Assembly (NCBI GenBank): GCA_945866165.1
Contig: CAMBGO010000022.1
Coordinates: forward strand, 1 to 18,011
Direction: 5' to 3'
Source: Chitinophaga pinensis
Lineage (GTDB): Bacteria > Bacteroidota > Bacteroidia > Chitinophagales > Chitinophagaceae
DNA length: 18,011 bases
The notes below the pieces were generated by a model. The model did not search any database. It worked only from the letters and a program-made list of their open reading frames with translations, and had not been told where the DNA came from. This document shows, in pieces, positions 1 to 6,519 of this stretch. The number at the start of each line of letters is the position of its first letter. Within the stretch, counting starts at the first letter, position 1. Made by a program: the position numbers and the translations under genes.

Positions 1-1304
1 TCTATTCTTTTGATTTGGGCGCCCAACGCTTGTAATCGATGATCGATATATTGGTAGCCCCTTTCAATCTGGTCAATATTCTGAATAATACTTTTGCCTT
101 CAGCACTTAATGCCGCAATTAATAAAGCTACACCTGCACGAATATCAGGACTGCTCATTGTGATGCCTCTCAATGACTGCTCTCTTTCTAAGCCAACAAC
201 AGCAGCGCGGTGTGGATCACATAAGATGATTTTTGCTCCCATGTCAATCAATTTGTCTACAAAAAACAACCTGCTTTCAAACATCTTTTGATGTATTAAA
301 ACACTGCCTTTTGCTTGTGTTGCTACTACAAGTAGTATGCTCAATAAATCAGGTGTCATTCCTGGCCATGGATGATCATATATTGTTAGAACTGATCCAT
401 CAATAAAATTCTGCACTTCATAAATTTCCTGTTCTGGTATAATAATATCATCACCCTTGAATTCCATTTCAATACCAAGCTGCTGGAATTTTTGTGGAAT
501 CATCCCAAGAAAAGGAATGCCGGCATTTTTAATGGTGATATTGCTCTTCGTCATAGCAGCTAATCCAATAAAAGAACCAACTTCAATCATATCAGGTAAC
601 ATTGAATGGGTTGTTCCTCCCAGAGAATCAACTCCTTCAATTGTAAGCAAGTTTGATTTGATGCCAGAAATCTTGGCGCCCATTCGATTCAGCATATTAC
701 ACAATTGCTGAATATAGGGTTCGCAGGCAGCATTGTAAATAGTAGTTGTCCCTTTTGCCATCACTGCAGCAAAAATCACGTTGGCTGTGCCAGTAACTGA
801 TGGCTCTTCAAGTAGAAGATCAGTCCCTTTTAGATTTGCTCCATTCAACCGAAAAAATCCTTCTCCTTGCTCATATTGGAACTGCACTCCCATTTTTTCA
901 AACGCAATAATATGGGTATCAAGCCTGCGCCTTCCGATTTTGTCTCCACCCGGTTTTGGCATGAATGCTTTCTTGAATCTAGCAAGTAGCGGACCGGCTA
1001 TCATTACTGATCCACGCAAGCCACTGCTTTTTTTCTGGAAGGAAGGGTCTTCTAATTTATCAATTAAAATATTATTGGCTTTAAATCTGCAGGTTTGTCT
1101 ATCAATTCTATCGATTTCTACACCAAGGTCTGCCAATAAATCAATCAATAAATTTACATCCAGGATATCTGGTATGTTTTGAATGGTAATAGATTCAGAA
1201 GTGAGGAGTACTGCACTAATAATTTGTAGTGCTTCATTTTTTGCTCCTTGTGGTGTGATTTCACCCTTAAGTTTTTTTCCGCCGTAAACTTCAAAAGATT
1301 TCAT
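1..1304 (-). CDS. murA: UDP-N-acetylglucosamine 1-carboxyvinyltransferase (MurA), 3' end cut by window edge
   Basis: Cytoplasmic enzyme of the first committed step of peptidoglycan synthesis: it transfers enolpyruvate from phosphoenolpyruvate to UDP-GlcNAc. I translated the minus strand from the ATG at 1304-1302; 434 codons are open to the window edge, close to the usual family length, so only a few residues should be missing. The N-terminus carries the family motif QGAKNEAL with Lys22 and Asn23 at the expected substrate-binding positions, and near the C-terminus PDIRAGVALLIAAL matches the conserved Arg segment. The catalytic loop reads PKPGGDKIGRR: the residue aligned with the usual catalytic Cys (Cys115 in E. 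coli) is Asp121, codon GAC at 944-942. In other bacteria Asp here keeps activity but prevents covalent inactivation by fosfomycin. The gene starts 28 bases after the DUF4290 gene and is probably co-transcribed with it. The identification is secure. Confidence 0.97.
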   Translation of the reverse strand, partial: MKSFEVYGGKKLKGEITPQGAKNEALQIISAVLLTSESITIQNIPDILDVNLLIDLLADLGVEIDRIDRQTCRFKANNILIDKLEDPSFQKKSSGLRGSVMIAGPLLARFKKAFMPKPGGDKIGRRRLDTHIIAFEKMGVQFQYEQGEGFFRLNGANLKGTDLLLEEPSVTGTANVIFAAVMAKGTTTIYNAACEPYIQQLCNMLNRMGAKISGIKSNLLTIEGVDSLGGTTHSMLPDMIEVGSFIGLAAMTKSNITIKNAGIPFLGMIPQKFQQLGIEMEFKGDDIIIPEQEIYEVQNFIDGSVLTIYDHPWPGMTPDLLSILLVVATQAKGSVLIHQKMFESRLFFVDKLIDMGAKIILCDPHRAAVVGLEREQSLRGITMSSPDIRAGVALLIAALSAEGKSIIQNIDQIERGYQYIDHRLQALGAQIKRI

Positions 1305-1332
1305 GAAGGGAATTTACTAAAAACAGACTCAG

Positions 1333-1998
1333 TTAATTGAATCTTTTCTTGCCAAATTTTTGGGGAGGTCTATTCTTGCCACCGCCTACACCATTTCTAT
1401 TTCTTTGTTGGAATCCACCACCACCTTTACCGCGTTTCATGAAACGATCGTCTCTTTCTCTGAAGGCTTTTACATATGGTGTGTTGGTAAATTCTAACTG
1501 TCCTTGTGTTATCGTATTCAATTCACTTCTAATGCTATCATCTGGAACAAGTTCCTTGTGCCAGTTGTTGTATGTAAGTTTCATGTAATACGCAATGGCA
1601 TGTGAGAAACCAGATCGTTTCTCTTCGTTTTGTTCTGCCATGGCTTTTTGAATCACTGTTTCAAGGTGTTTGCCAAGGTGTGAATACTTCGGATATCTTT
1701 TTGGATATGGTAGTGGATCAGGCTTGGCCCTCAATGATTCCCTTGTTGGGATGGGGTATGGACTGTCAACCTCCAATTTAAAATCAGAAATTAGAAAAAG
1801 ATGGTCCCATAATTTATGTCTATAATCCTCAATATTTTTTAATTGGGGATTTATGAAGCCCATAAGTTCTATGACTGCATTTGCGTTTTTTTGTCTGCGC
1901 TCCTTATCCTCAATCGTAAGAAGATGTGCCACCATTTTTTGAACATGCCGTCCATACTCCTTCATCTCCAGGTGGTTCCTTGTTGTATTATATTCCAT
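1333..1998 (-). CDS. DUF4290 family protein with Gly/Arg-rich tail
   Basis: Conserved Bacteroidota protein of unknown function (DUF4290), 221 residues from the chosen start. The N-terminus MEYNTTRNHLEMKEYGRH is the typical start of this family. The frame remains open to an ATG at 2061, but I prefer the ATG at 1998 because a perfect TAnnTTTG promoter box (2025-2018) lies inside the 63-base extension. The body (about residues 1-180) looks mainly helical and soluble, with no signal peptide or membrane segment. The last 35 or so residues are low-complexity and basic, with GKGGGG, RNRNG and GGGKNRPP runs ending in KKRFN, resembling RGG-type nucleic-acid-binding tails. It lies directly upstream of murA on the same strand with a 28-base gap, which suggests co-expression with cell wall synthesis, but its role is unknown. 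Confidence 0.9.
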   Translation of the reverse strand: MEYNTTRNHLEMKEYGRHVQKMVAHLLTIEDKERRQKNANAVIELMGFINPQLKNIEDYRHKLWDHLFLISDFKLEVDSPYPIPTRESLRAKPDPLPYPKRYPKYSHLGKHLETVIQKAMAEQNEEKRSGFSHAIAYYMKLTYNNWHKELVPDDSIRSELNTITQGQLEFTNTPYVKAFRERDDRFMKRGKGGGGFQQRNRNGVGGGKNRPPQKFGKKRFN

Positions 1999-2017
1999 TA
2001 TATTGAGTTGATAGCTA

Positions 2018-2049
2018 CAAAAATAGGGATTCGAGGGGGTATTTTCAGA
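2018..2049 (-). promoter_or_regulatory. Promoter for DUF4290-murA
   Basis: On the minus strand TATTTTTG (2025-2018) matches the Bacteroidota -7 consensus TAnnTTTG exactly. A TCTG at 2049-2046, one base from the -33 element TTTG, lies 20 bases upstream. Transcription would begin near 2013, giving a leader of about 15 bases before the ATG at 1998. This placement supports the internal start. No experimental support; inferred from consensus and spacing. Confidence 0.6.
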
Positions 2050-2053
2050 ATAA

Positions 2054-2083
2054 TTTGCCATAGAAGCCTGTTTTCATAATTTG
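2054..2083 (+). promoter_or_regulatory. Promoter for the SRAP gene, abutting its start codon
   Basis: TTTG (2054-2057), an 18-base spacer, then ATAATTTG (2076-2083), which keeps the TTTG half of the -7 element but has AT instead of TA at its left end. The ATG at 2089 is only five bases beyond the box, so the mRNA would be leaderless or nearly so. It lies back to back with the opposite-strand DUF4290 promoter, the two upstream elements being four bases apart. Confidence 0.45.
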
Positions 2084-2088
2084 CAGGT

Positions 2089-2886
2089 ATGTGTTTCTAT
2101 ATAGGGGTCGATATCAGCAGAAGTAAGCATATTAAGCTCAAAAATTTGTCGAAGAAGGTCGATGAATTACCCGTCAACCTTAATAAGCCCATGGTCAGTG
2201 GTTTTGATTATCCCCTTTGGCCGGTGTTGAAGCCAGCCGCCGATGGGAAGGATTTTAATATTGAAATGATGCATTGGGAGTTTATTCCATCTTATATTAA
2301 AACGATGGAAGCCTTGGTTCATTTTAGGAAGGGGGGAATTAATTCCACTACAGGGAAAAAAGACTTCCCGCACAATACCCTGAATGCTATTGGTGAGGAA
2401 GTATTAAATAAGCCAACTTATAAGGAGGCTGCTCTGAACCGAAGGTGCTTGATACTTGCATCTGGATTTTATGAATGGCGACACTTTACTCCACCTGGTG
2501 GTAAAGACATCGCATATCCTTATTATGTTGATTTAATTGGAGAGGAATATTTTTTCATGGCAGGAATTTACAATCCATGGATTGATCAACAATCTGGTGA
2601 GATGGTTGATAGCTTTTCTATTCTAACAACAAAAGCGAATTCCTTGATGGAGCAGGTTCATAATAATAAGAAAAGAATGCCCGTGATTCTTCCTCAAGAA
2701 GAGGCTTCAGAATGGATTCGTAATGATTTATCTCTTGAAAAGATTTCATCCATTGCACGTTATAGCATTCCTTCAAAAATATTGAATGCTACATCCATTA
2801 TAAAAAACTTTCGTCAGTCAGGCGAACCAAGAGAGCCATTTCATTATATTGAATTACCTGATTTGGTCTTGGATTTTAAACCCTAA
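2089..2886 (+). CDS. SRAP domain protein (YedK/HMCES family), abasic-site processing
   Basis: Homologue of E. coli YedK and human HMCES, which shield abasic sites in single-stranded DNA by forming a thiazolidine crosslink through Cys2. The 265-residue protein begins MCFY, so removal of Met1 would expose the catalytic Cys2; this fixes the start at 2089. Other family signatures are in place: Asn99 in LNAIGEE, the GFYEW motif at 126-130 with catalytic Glu129, SILTTKAN at 177-184, and His191 just before RMPVIL (196-201). There is no signal peptide, so it acts in the cytoplasm. The gene diverges from DUF4290-murA and its last 11 bases overlap the converging acyltransferase gene. Family assignment is firm; the lesion-crosslinking role is inferred from the conserved residues. 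Confidence 0.95.
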   Translation: MCFYIGVDISRSKHIKLKNLSKKVDELPVNLNKPMVSGFDYPLWPVLKPAADGKDFNIEMMHWEFIPSYIKTMEALVHFRKGGINSTTGKKDFPHNTLNAIGEEVLNKPTYKEAALNRRCLILASGFYEWRHFTPPGGKDIAYPYYVDLIGEEYFFMAGIYNPWIDQQSGEMVDSFSILTTKANSLMEQVHNNKKRMPVILPQEEASEWIRNDLSLEKISSIARYSIPSKILNATSIIKNFRQSGEPREPFHYIELPDLVLDFKP

Positions 2887-4003
2887 CATAAATTTTTTTC
2901 TTGTCCATCCAGTATCCAACAATCCAACAAATAAGCATCAGTGTTATTGAATAAAGCAACGCCCCCCAGGCACCTGGAATGATTTTTTGAAAAAACAATT
3001 CATTCACTTTAACAAAATATGTTTTACCAGCTTCGGTTTTAAATAGGTATAAAAAGATAGCAATGAAATCCGATAGCAAGTATATGAACAAAGGATTTTT
3101 TCCAAATACCTGAAAAAAGTGAGTCCAGTTTTTATAAATTGTTTTTTCAAGAACGAAAACAAGTGAACCAATTATGAGTAGGTCTATACCACATGTATAC
3201 AAAGTGAAAGAACCTGTCCATATTTTTTTATTGATGGGCAATAGATAATTCCAGCAATAAGCAATTGCAATCAATGCTGCACCTGCAATCATAATTTTTG
3301 TTATTGATTCATAGTCCTTGCCCTTGTCTCTTAATAGCTTTCCGGCAAAGTATCCAATGATTACATTTACAATTGCAGGAAACGTACTAAGAAATCCCTC
3401 TGGGTCAAATGGTATTTTATCACCCTTGTACAAATGGTTTTCACCGATCAGCATTTTATCAACCTGCAATTGAAAATTTCCTGCAATAGAATAATCACCA
3501 CCTAGGTACATTATAAGCCAATAGCCAAGAAGAAAAAATGCACTGAGTGCAACGACCATTCTATTTGAAAGGTAATGTATCATGAATGCTGCTATGCCAT
3601 AGCAAAGAGCAATTCTTTGAAGCACACCGAAGATGCGTGAATTGTTGATTGGTTTTACAATCCATTCTCCAGCTTCATTCAACTTTACAAAGGGGAACCA
3701 ATATAAAAGGTATCCTATCAAAAAAATCAGAAATGTTCTCTTCATGATTTTGGATATAACTGCTGTTTCTGCCATTCCTTGAAATTTAGGCATGGTAAAT
3801 GCCATAGCGTTTCCAACAGCAAAAAGAAATGAAGGGAATACAAGGTCCGTTGGTGTAAAACCATGCCATTCTGCATGTTCAAGAGGCGCAAAAGGAATTG
3901 CTCCTGCACCTTGGTTATTAACAATTATCATGAAACATACAGTCATGCCCCTGAAAACATCTAGGGCTGTAAAACGTGGAGTGGTGGTCATGTTGATTGG
4001 CAT
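2876..4003 (-). CDS. NagX-like membrane acyltransferase (heparan-alpha-glucosaminide N-acetyltransferase / DUF5009 family)
   Basis: A 375-residue polytopic inner-membrane protein with about ten hydrophobic segments. The N-terminal family signature is clear: RFTALDVFRGM at 10-20, then HAEWHGFTPTDLVFPSFLF at 43-61 with His43 and Asp53, as in bacterial relatives of the lysosomal enzyme that acetylates glucosamine across a membrane. In bacteria such genes are often annotated nagX and tied to amino-sugar or cell-wall-sugar use; the acceptor here cannot be read from sequence. An alternative Met5 start (3991) is possible. It ends inside the 3' end of the SRAP gene (11-base tail-to-tail overlap) and begins 93 bases downstream of lysS. 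A possible promoter (TTTG at 4064-4061, 19-base spacer, TAATTTCT at 4041-4034) precedes it. Confidence 0.9.
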   Translation of the reverse strand: MPINMTTTPRFTALDVFRGMTVCFMIIVNNQGAGAIPFAPLEHAEWHGFTPTDLVFPSFLFAVGNAMAFTMPKFQGMAETAVISKIMKRTFLIFLIGYLLYWFPFVKLNEAGEWIVKPINNSRIFGVLQRIALCYGIAAFMIHYLSNRMVVALSAFFLLGYWLIMYLGGDYSIAGNFQLQVDKMLIGENHLYKGDKIPFDPEGFLSTFPAIVNVIIGYFAGKLLRDKGKDYESITKIMIAGAALIAIAYCWNYLLPINKKIWTGSFTLYTCGIDLLIIGSLVFVLEKTIYKNWTHFFQVFGKNPLFIYLLSDFIAIFLYLFKTEAGKTYFVKVNELFFQKIIPGAWGALLYSITLMLICWIVGYWMDKKKIYVRV

Positions 4004-4023
4004 TTAGATTAAATGGGATGGAC

Positions 4024-4056
4024 TATAAGAACTAGAAATTACATATTATTCTTATA
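4024..4056. repeat. 8-bp perfect inverted repeat in the lysS/NagX-like gap
   Basis: TATAAGAA (4024-4031) and TTCTTATA (4049-4056) are perfect reverse complements separated by 17 bases. The stem is A/T-rich and has no following T run, so it is a poor terminator. It overlaps the candidate promoter of the NagX-like gene and could be an operator or chance. Confidence 0.3.
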
Positions 4057-4064
4057 ACATCAAA
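4034..4064 (-). promoter_or_regulatory. Possible promoter for the NagX-like gene
   Basis: On the minus strand TTTG (4064-4061) is followed after 19 bases by TAATTTCT (4041-4034), which matches six of the eight positions of TAnnTTTG counting the two free ones. Spacing is ideal but the -7 match is imperfect. The leader would be about 25-30 bases. Confidence 0.3.
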
Positions 4065-4096
4065 CTTTATCCCGAAAATCAAATGCTAAATGCAAG

Positions 4097-5611
4097 TCAA
4101 TTCTCCGGCCGCATCATTGGAAATAACAACACATCCTGTATTGATGGTTGATTGGTAAGCAACATACAAATCCTGTCGATACCAAAACCAATGCCAGCTG
4201 TTGGCGGCATGCCGTATTCAAGTGCCCTTAAAAAATCGTGGTCAATAAACATCGCTTCATCATCACCTCTTTCCATCAATGCAATTTGTTCTTCAAACCT
4301 TTCACGTTGGTCGATAGGGTCATTCAATTCTGAATAAGCATTGGCTATTTCTTTTCCATTTGCCATGAGTTCAAAGCGCTCTACCAATCCTGCTTTGCTT
4401 CTGTGCTTTTTAGTCAGCGGACTCATCTCAATTGGGTAGTCGATGATGAAGGTGGGTTGGATATAGGTATGTTCACATTTTTCTCCAAATATCAAGTCTA
4501 TCAATTTTCCTTTGCCCATGCTTTTTTCTGTTGGAAGATGAAGCTGCTTGCAAACATCTCTAATTCCATCTTCATCCATTTCACTGATATCAAATCCAGT
4601 ATGTTCTTTAATAGAATCATACATACTGATTCTTTTAAATGGGGCCTTGAAACTAATTATTTTACCATCAACGATTGTTTCAGTGGTTCCATTTACATCC
4701 ATGGCAGAACGTTCAAGCAGTTGCTCTGTTGTATCCATCATCCACAAATAATCCTTGTAGGCAGTATAGAATTCAAGTACGGTGAATTCAGGATTATGCG
4801 TTCTGTCCATTCCCTCATTTCTGAAATTTCTTGAGAATTCATATACCCAATCAAATCCACCAACAATCAATCTTTTTAGAAAAAGTTCATTTGCAATTCG
4901 CAGGTACATTGGAATATCCAAGGCATTGTGGTGTGTAGTGAAAGGCTTTGCAGATGCTCCTCCAGGTATACTTTGCAACACAGGAGTATCAACTTCTATT
5001 GCTCCGCGTTCATTCAAAAAAGATTTAATGGAGTTGATCAGTTTTGAACGCTTGAGAAATGTTTCCTTTACTTCAGGATTGATGATGAGGTCTGCATAAC
5101 GTTGGCGATACCTGAACTCAGGATCGGTAACAGCATCGAATGTTTCACCTTCTTTTTCTTTTACAACTGGCAATGGCTTGAGCGATTTGCTAAGCAAGGT
5201 GAATTCTTTTACATGAACAGAGGTCTCACCCGTTTTGGTAGTAAAGACGTAGCCTTTTACTCCAATGATGTCGCCAATATCCAAGGTTTTCCATACTTGG
5301 TCATACATCATTTTATCATCTGTTGGTGCAATGTCATCTCTTCTAACATATATCTGAATTTTCCCAAGATGGTCTTGTAATATTGCAAAACTTGCTTTGC
5401 CCATGTCTCTAACGCCCATGATTCTTCCCGCCAAGCAAACATCTGCGAATTCATTTTTATTTTCATCTCCAAGATATTTTTCCCTTATTTCTCTCGATGT
5501 AATATTGACAGGGTAAAGTGGAGCTGGATAAGGGTCGATGCCTAATTTTTGCAGTTCAGAAAGCTTCTCTCTTCTGATTAATTCTTGTTCTGATAAATGT
5601 TGTGTACTCAT
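4097..5611 (-). CDS. lysS: Lysyl-tRNA synthetase, class II
   Basis: Charges tRNA-Lys with lysine in the cytoplasm. The 504-residue protein from the ATG at 5611 is the usual length for bacterial LysS. An OB-fold anticodon-binding domain lies at about residues 57-150 (VCLAGRIMGVRDMGKASF), followed by the class II core: motif 1 around ERGAIEVDTPVLQ, motif 2 FRNEGMDRTHNPEF and motif 3 GIGFGIDR near the C-terminus. The frame can be extended upstream to a TTG at 5656, but that extension would sit on a consensus promoter, and MSTQHLSEQELIRR resembles the normal N-terminus. It has its own promoter and lies 93 bases downstream of the DUF2400 gene on the same strand. Confidence 0.98.
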   Translation of the reverse strand: MSTQHLSEQELIRREKLSELQKLGIDPYPAPLYPVNITSREIREKYLGDENKNEFADVCLAGRIMGVRDMGKASFAILQDHLGKIQIYVRRDDIAPTDDKMMYDQVWKTLDIGDIIGVKGYVFTTKTGETSVHVKEFTLLSKSLKPLPVVKEKEGETFDAVTDPEFRYRQRYADLIINPEVKETFLKRSKLINSIKSFLNERGAIEVDTPVLQSIPGGASAKPFTTHHNALDIPMYLRIANELFLKRLIVGGFDWVYEFSRNFRNEGMDRTHNPEFTVLEFYTAYKDYLWMMDTTEQLLERSAMDVNGTTETIVDGKIISFKAPFKRISMYDSIKEHTGFDISEMDEDGIRDVCKQLHLPTEKSMGKGKLIDLIFGEKCEHTYIQPTFIIDYPIEMSPLTKKHRSKAGLVERFELMANGKEIANAYSELNDPIDQRERFEEQIALMERGDDEAMFIDHDFLRALEYGMPPTAGIGFGIDRICMLLTNQPSIQDVLLFPMMRPEN

Positions 5612-5628
5612 ATTCTCGCTGATTGCGG

Positions 5629-5657
5629 CAAAGGTAGGTAAAACTAAAAAGTTCAAA
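5629..5657 (-). promoter_or_regulatory. lysS promoter
   Basis: On the minus strand TTTG (5657-5654), a 17-base spacer and TACCTTTG (5636-5629) match the Bacteroidota -33/-7 consensus with no mismatch. The predicted start near 5624 gives a leader of about 13 bases to the ATG at 5611. This is the best-formed promoter in the window and it decides the lysS start. Confidence 0.7.
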
Positions 5658-5704
5658 CGGGAAATTAAGTATCAAAAATGTACGTATCTAGTTATTTCAT
5701 GAAA

Positions 5705-6502
5705 TCATTTTGCACCCAATGAAAACAAGGCAATATCATATTTTATCGGGTCATTTGGGTCCATTTTTTTTAAGATGCTTGTAAGCTCCACTGCTGTCTT
5801 CCAGTCTGCTTTGTCGCTTTTAATGATTTTCAATTTTCTTGCAACCCTTTGAACATGAACATCAAGTGGACAAATAAGTTGATCAATTCTGATATTTTTC
5901 CAAATTCCAAAATCAACGCCATGTTCATCTTTTCTTACCATCCACCTCAAATACATGTTGATTCTTTTACAGGATGAATTGTTTTCTGGTGTAGAAAGGT
6001 GTTTTTTCGTTCGCGAAGGACTGTCTTCCAATGAAAAAAAATAGTCATGAAATCCACGTATGCCATTTTCAACATTCTTGTCTTTATTCTTCATACTCAT
6101 TGTGAATGCTGATTCAAGCGTTGCGTCTTCATTTTTTTTATTTGTTCCATTCGATTTGTAATGATGCTTTAATACACGAATGAAATGAAGTAAGTCAGTC
6201 GGGTTAAATGTTCTGTGCTTGAAATTCAGGAATTTCTTTAAGTCAATATCCTGATGATGAATAATGAAGTCATATGGAGCATCGTCCATTAATTTTATAA
6301 GTTCATTACATTTGTTGATGATGGTGGTTCTATTTCCCCACGCAAAAATCGCTGCAAAAAATCCTGCAATTTCTATATCCTGTTTTCTGCTGAATCGATG
6401 TGGGATCGATATGGGATCCTTTTCTATAAAGGAATGTTGATTGTATTCCCTTAACGCATTGTCAAGAAATAGTTTAAGTTCAGGTAGTTGATTTTTTTTC
6501 AT
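5705..6502 (-). CDS. TIGR02757 / DUF2400 family protein
   Basis: A 265-residue soluble protein of the conserved TIGR02757 (DUF2400) family, whose biochemical function is not established to my knowledge. Family features seen: AGFFAAIFAWGNR at 46-58, a central RGFHDYFFS segment, SCKRINMYLRWMVR at 177-190, VDFGIWK at 196-202, CPLDVHVQR at 211-219 and DPIKYDIALFSLG at 251-263. The arrangement of helices and the LDVH-type motif recall helix-hairpin-helix DNA glycosylase-like folds, but that is an inference and no catalytic Lys/Asp pair is evident. It starts 17 bases after the trans-sulfuration gene and is probably in the same transcript. The protein ends right after the SLGAK segment. Confidence 0.9.
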   Translation of the reverse strand: MKKNQLPELKLFLDNALREYNQHSFIEKDPISIPHRFSRKQDIEIAGFFAAIFAWGNRTTIINKCNELIKLMDDAPYDFIIHHQDIDLKKFLNFKHRTFNPTDLLHFIRVLKHHYKSNGTNKKNEDATLESAFTMSMKNKDKNVENGIRGFHDYFFSLEDSPSRTKKHLSTPENNSSCKRINMYLRWMVRKDEHGVDFGIWKNIRIDQLICPLDVHVQRVARKLKIIKSDKADWKTAVELTSILKKMDPNDPIKYDIALFSLGAK

Positions 6503-6519
6503 TCACAAGAGAAATCCTT

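Noticed and set aside
781..1182. 133-codon plus-strand open frame inside murA
   Set aside because: It is the antisense shadow of a well-conserved gene; the translation is Ser/Pro-rich with no recognisable domain.
4403..4834. 143-codon plus-strand open frame inside lysS
   Set aside because: It overlaps the conserved lysS core on the opposite strand and has no family features.
5612..5704. T-box or lysine riboswitch ahead of lysS
   Set aside because: The consensus promoter leaves a leader of only about 13 bases.
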